A stretch of 64,000 nucleotides of DNA from an uncultured Bacteroidota bacterium (GTDB taxonomy: Bacteria; Bacteroidota; Bacteroidia; Chitinophagales; Chitinophagaceae). The stretch is from contig CAJADG010000081.1 in assembly GCA_903938445.1 (NCBI GenBank), positions 30,145-94,144 of the forward strand, written 5' to 3'. Below the pieces are notes generated by a model. It was not told the origin of the DNA and ran no database searches. It saw only the letters and a program-made list of their open reading frames with translations. Both the position numbers and the translations under genes were made by a program. This document shows, one piece after another, positions 63,742-64,000 of the stretch (positions within the stretch are counted from its first letter, which is position 1; every line of letters begins with the position of its first letter).

Positions 63742-64000
63742 ATGAATGCAATGCCCCCCTTTACCAATGAACTTATTCATGAAACAAGTCCTTACTTGCT
63801 TCAACATGCTCATAATCCTGTAAACTGGATTCCTTGGTCTGAAAATCTTTTTGGGCTCGCTTCTAAAAATAATAAACCTATTTTATTAAGTATTGGATAT
63901 GCTGCTTGTCATTGGTGTCATGTAATGGAGCGAGAAAGTTTTGAATCTATAGAGGTGGCTAACTTTATGAATGAACATTTTATTAATGTAAAAGTGGATA
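63742..64000 (+). CDS. DUF255 thioredoxin-like protein (YyaL/SPATA20 family), truncated by window end
   Basis: The first 86 residues are visible: [19 protein letters not shown] and [17 protein letters not shown] with the CxxC pair (ACHWC), the hallmark of the DUF255/YyaL thioredoxin-domain family. The full protein is normally about 650-700 residues with a later glycosidase-like toroid. Function unknown. It starts 9 nt after hemD. Confidence 0.88.
   Translation, partial: MNAMPPFTNELIHETSPYLLQHAHNPVNWIPWSENLFGLASKNNKPILLSIGYAACHWCHVMERESFESIEVANFMNEHFINVKVD

Noticed and set aside
1..64000. CRISPR arrays, insertion sequences, prophage or integrative elements
   Set aside because: No regularly spaced repeats, transposase, integrase or phage structural genes were seen; the only tandem repeat is the coding one in the histone-like gene.

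Overview
The window is AT-rich, densely packed bacterial chromosome, almost certainly Bacteroidota and most likely family Chitinophagaceae (moderate confidence). The evidence is a PorT-type type IX secretion protein, bacillithiol synthesis (bshA), TonB-dependent receptors with carboxypeptidase-like plug extensions, DUF4271, a Bacteroidota-style carotenoid operon, many promoters matching the phylum's -7 element TAnnTTTG, and few Shine-Dalgarno sequences. No insertion sequence, integrase, phage gene or CRISPR array was seen, so this is core chromosome. Convergent genes often end within a few bases of each other.

Layout. 1-14 kb: a truncated zinc metalloprotease, a lysine-rich histone-like protein with five 81-bp repeats, a CoA-binding protein, a minus-strand run menG-porT-pyrC-mutS-like-comM, then rsgA, a gamma-carbonic anhydrase, an aminotransferase, bshA and an exported M28 peptidase. 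14-19 kb: the C-terminal half of CarB as a free-standing gene, a umuDC-like pair whose UmuD lacks both catalytic residues, and a Rieske oxygenase. 18-28 kb: a TonB receptor coupled to an exported SAM hydrolase, an AmgK-RapZ fusion with MurU (cell-wall sugar recycling), a NagX-like membrane acetyltransferase, and rfbB-rfbC-rfbA (dTDP-sugar synthesis, no rfbD).

28-34.5 kb: a CarH-like B12-binding MerR regulator stands upstream of an operon ECF sigma-crtI-crtB-idi-crtZ-crtY, predicted to make zeaxanthin. Two matching inverted repeats overlap the promoter of the sigma gene, which suggests light-controlled carotenoid synthesis amplified by the sigma factor. A tRNA-Arg(CCG) follows.

35-45.5 kb: an eleven-gene complex I operon nuoABCDHIJKLMN without nuoEFG, ending in an uncharacterised Ala/Pro-rich protein. 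45.6-55.2 kb: a lipid kinase, a haem-type importer (hmuTUV-like) with its TonB receptor, an unknown exported protein, marC, and a BtuB-like receptor behind a cobalamin riboswitch. B12 scavenging thus sits on the same stretch as the putative B12 photoreceptor. 55-64 kb: an amino-acid permease, a TolC/adaptor pair with no inner-membrane pump, gpsA, hemW, a DUF4271 gene, hemD and a truncated DUF255 thioredoxin-like gene.

Most notable: the AmgK-RapZ/MurU module; the CarH-ECF-crt circuit with twin operators; the dyad-less UmuD; the split CarB; the SAM hydrolase coupled to a TonB receptor; and a recurring TAnnTTTG-N4/5-ATG arrangement implying leaderless transcripts.
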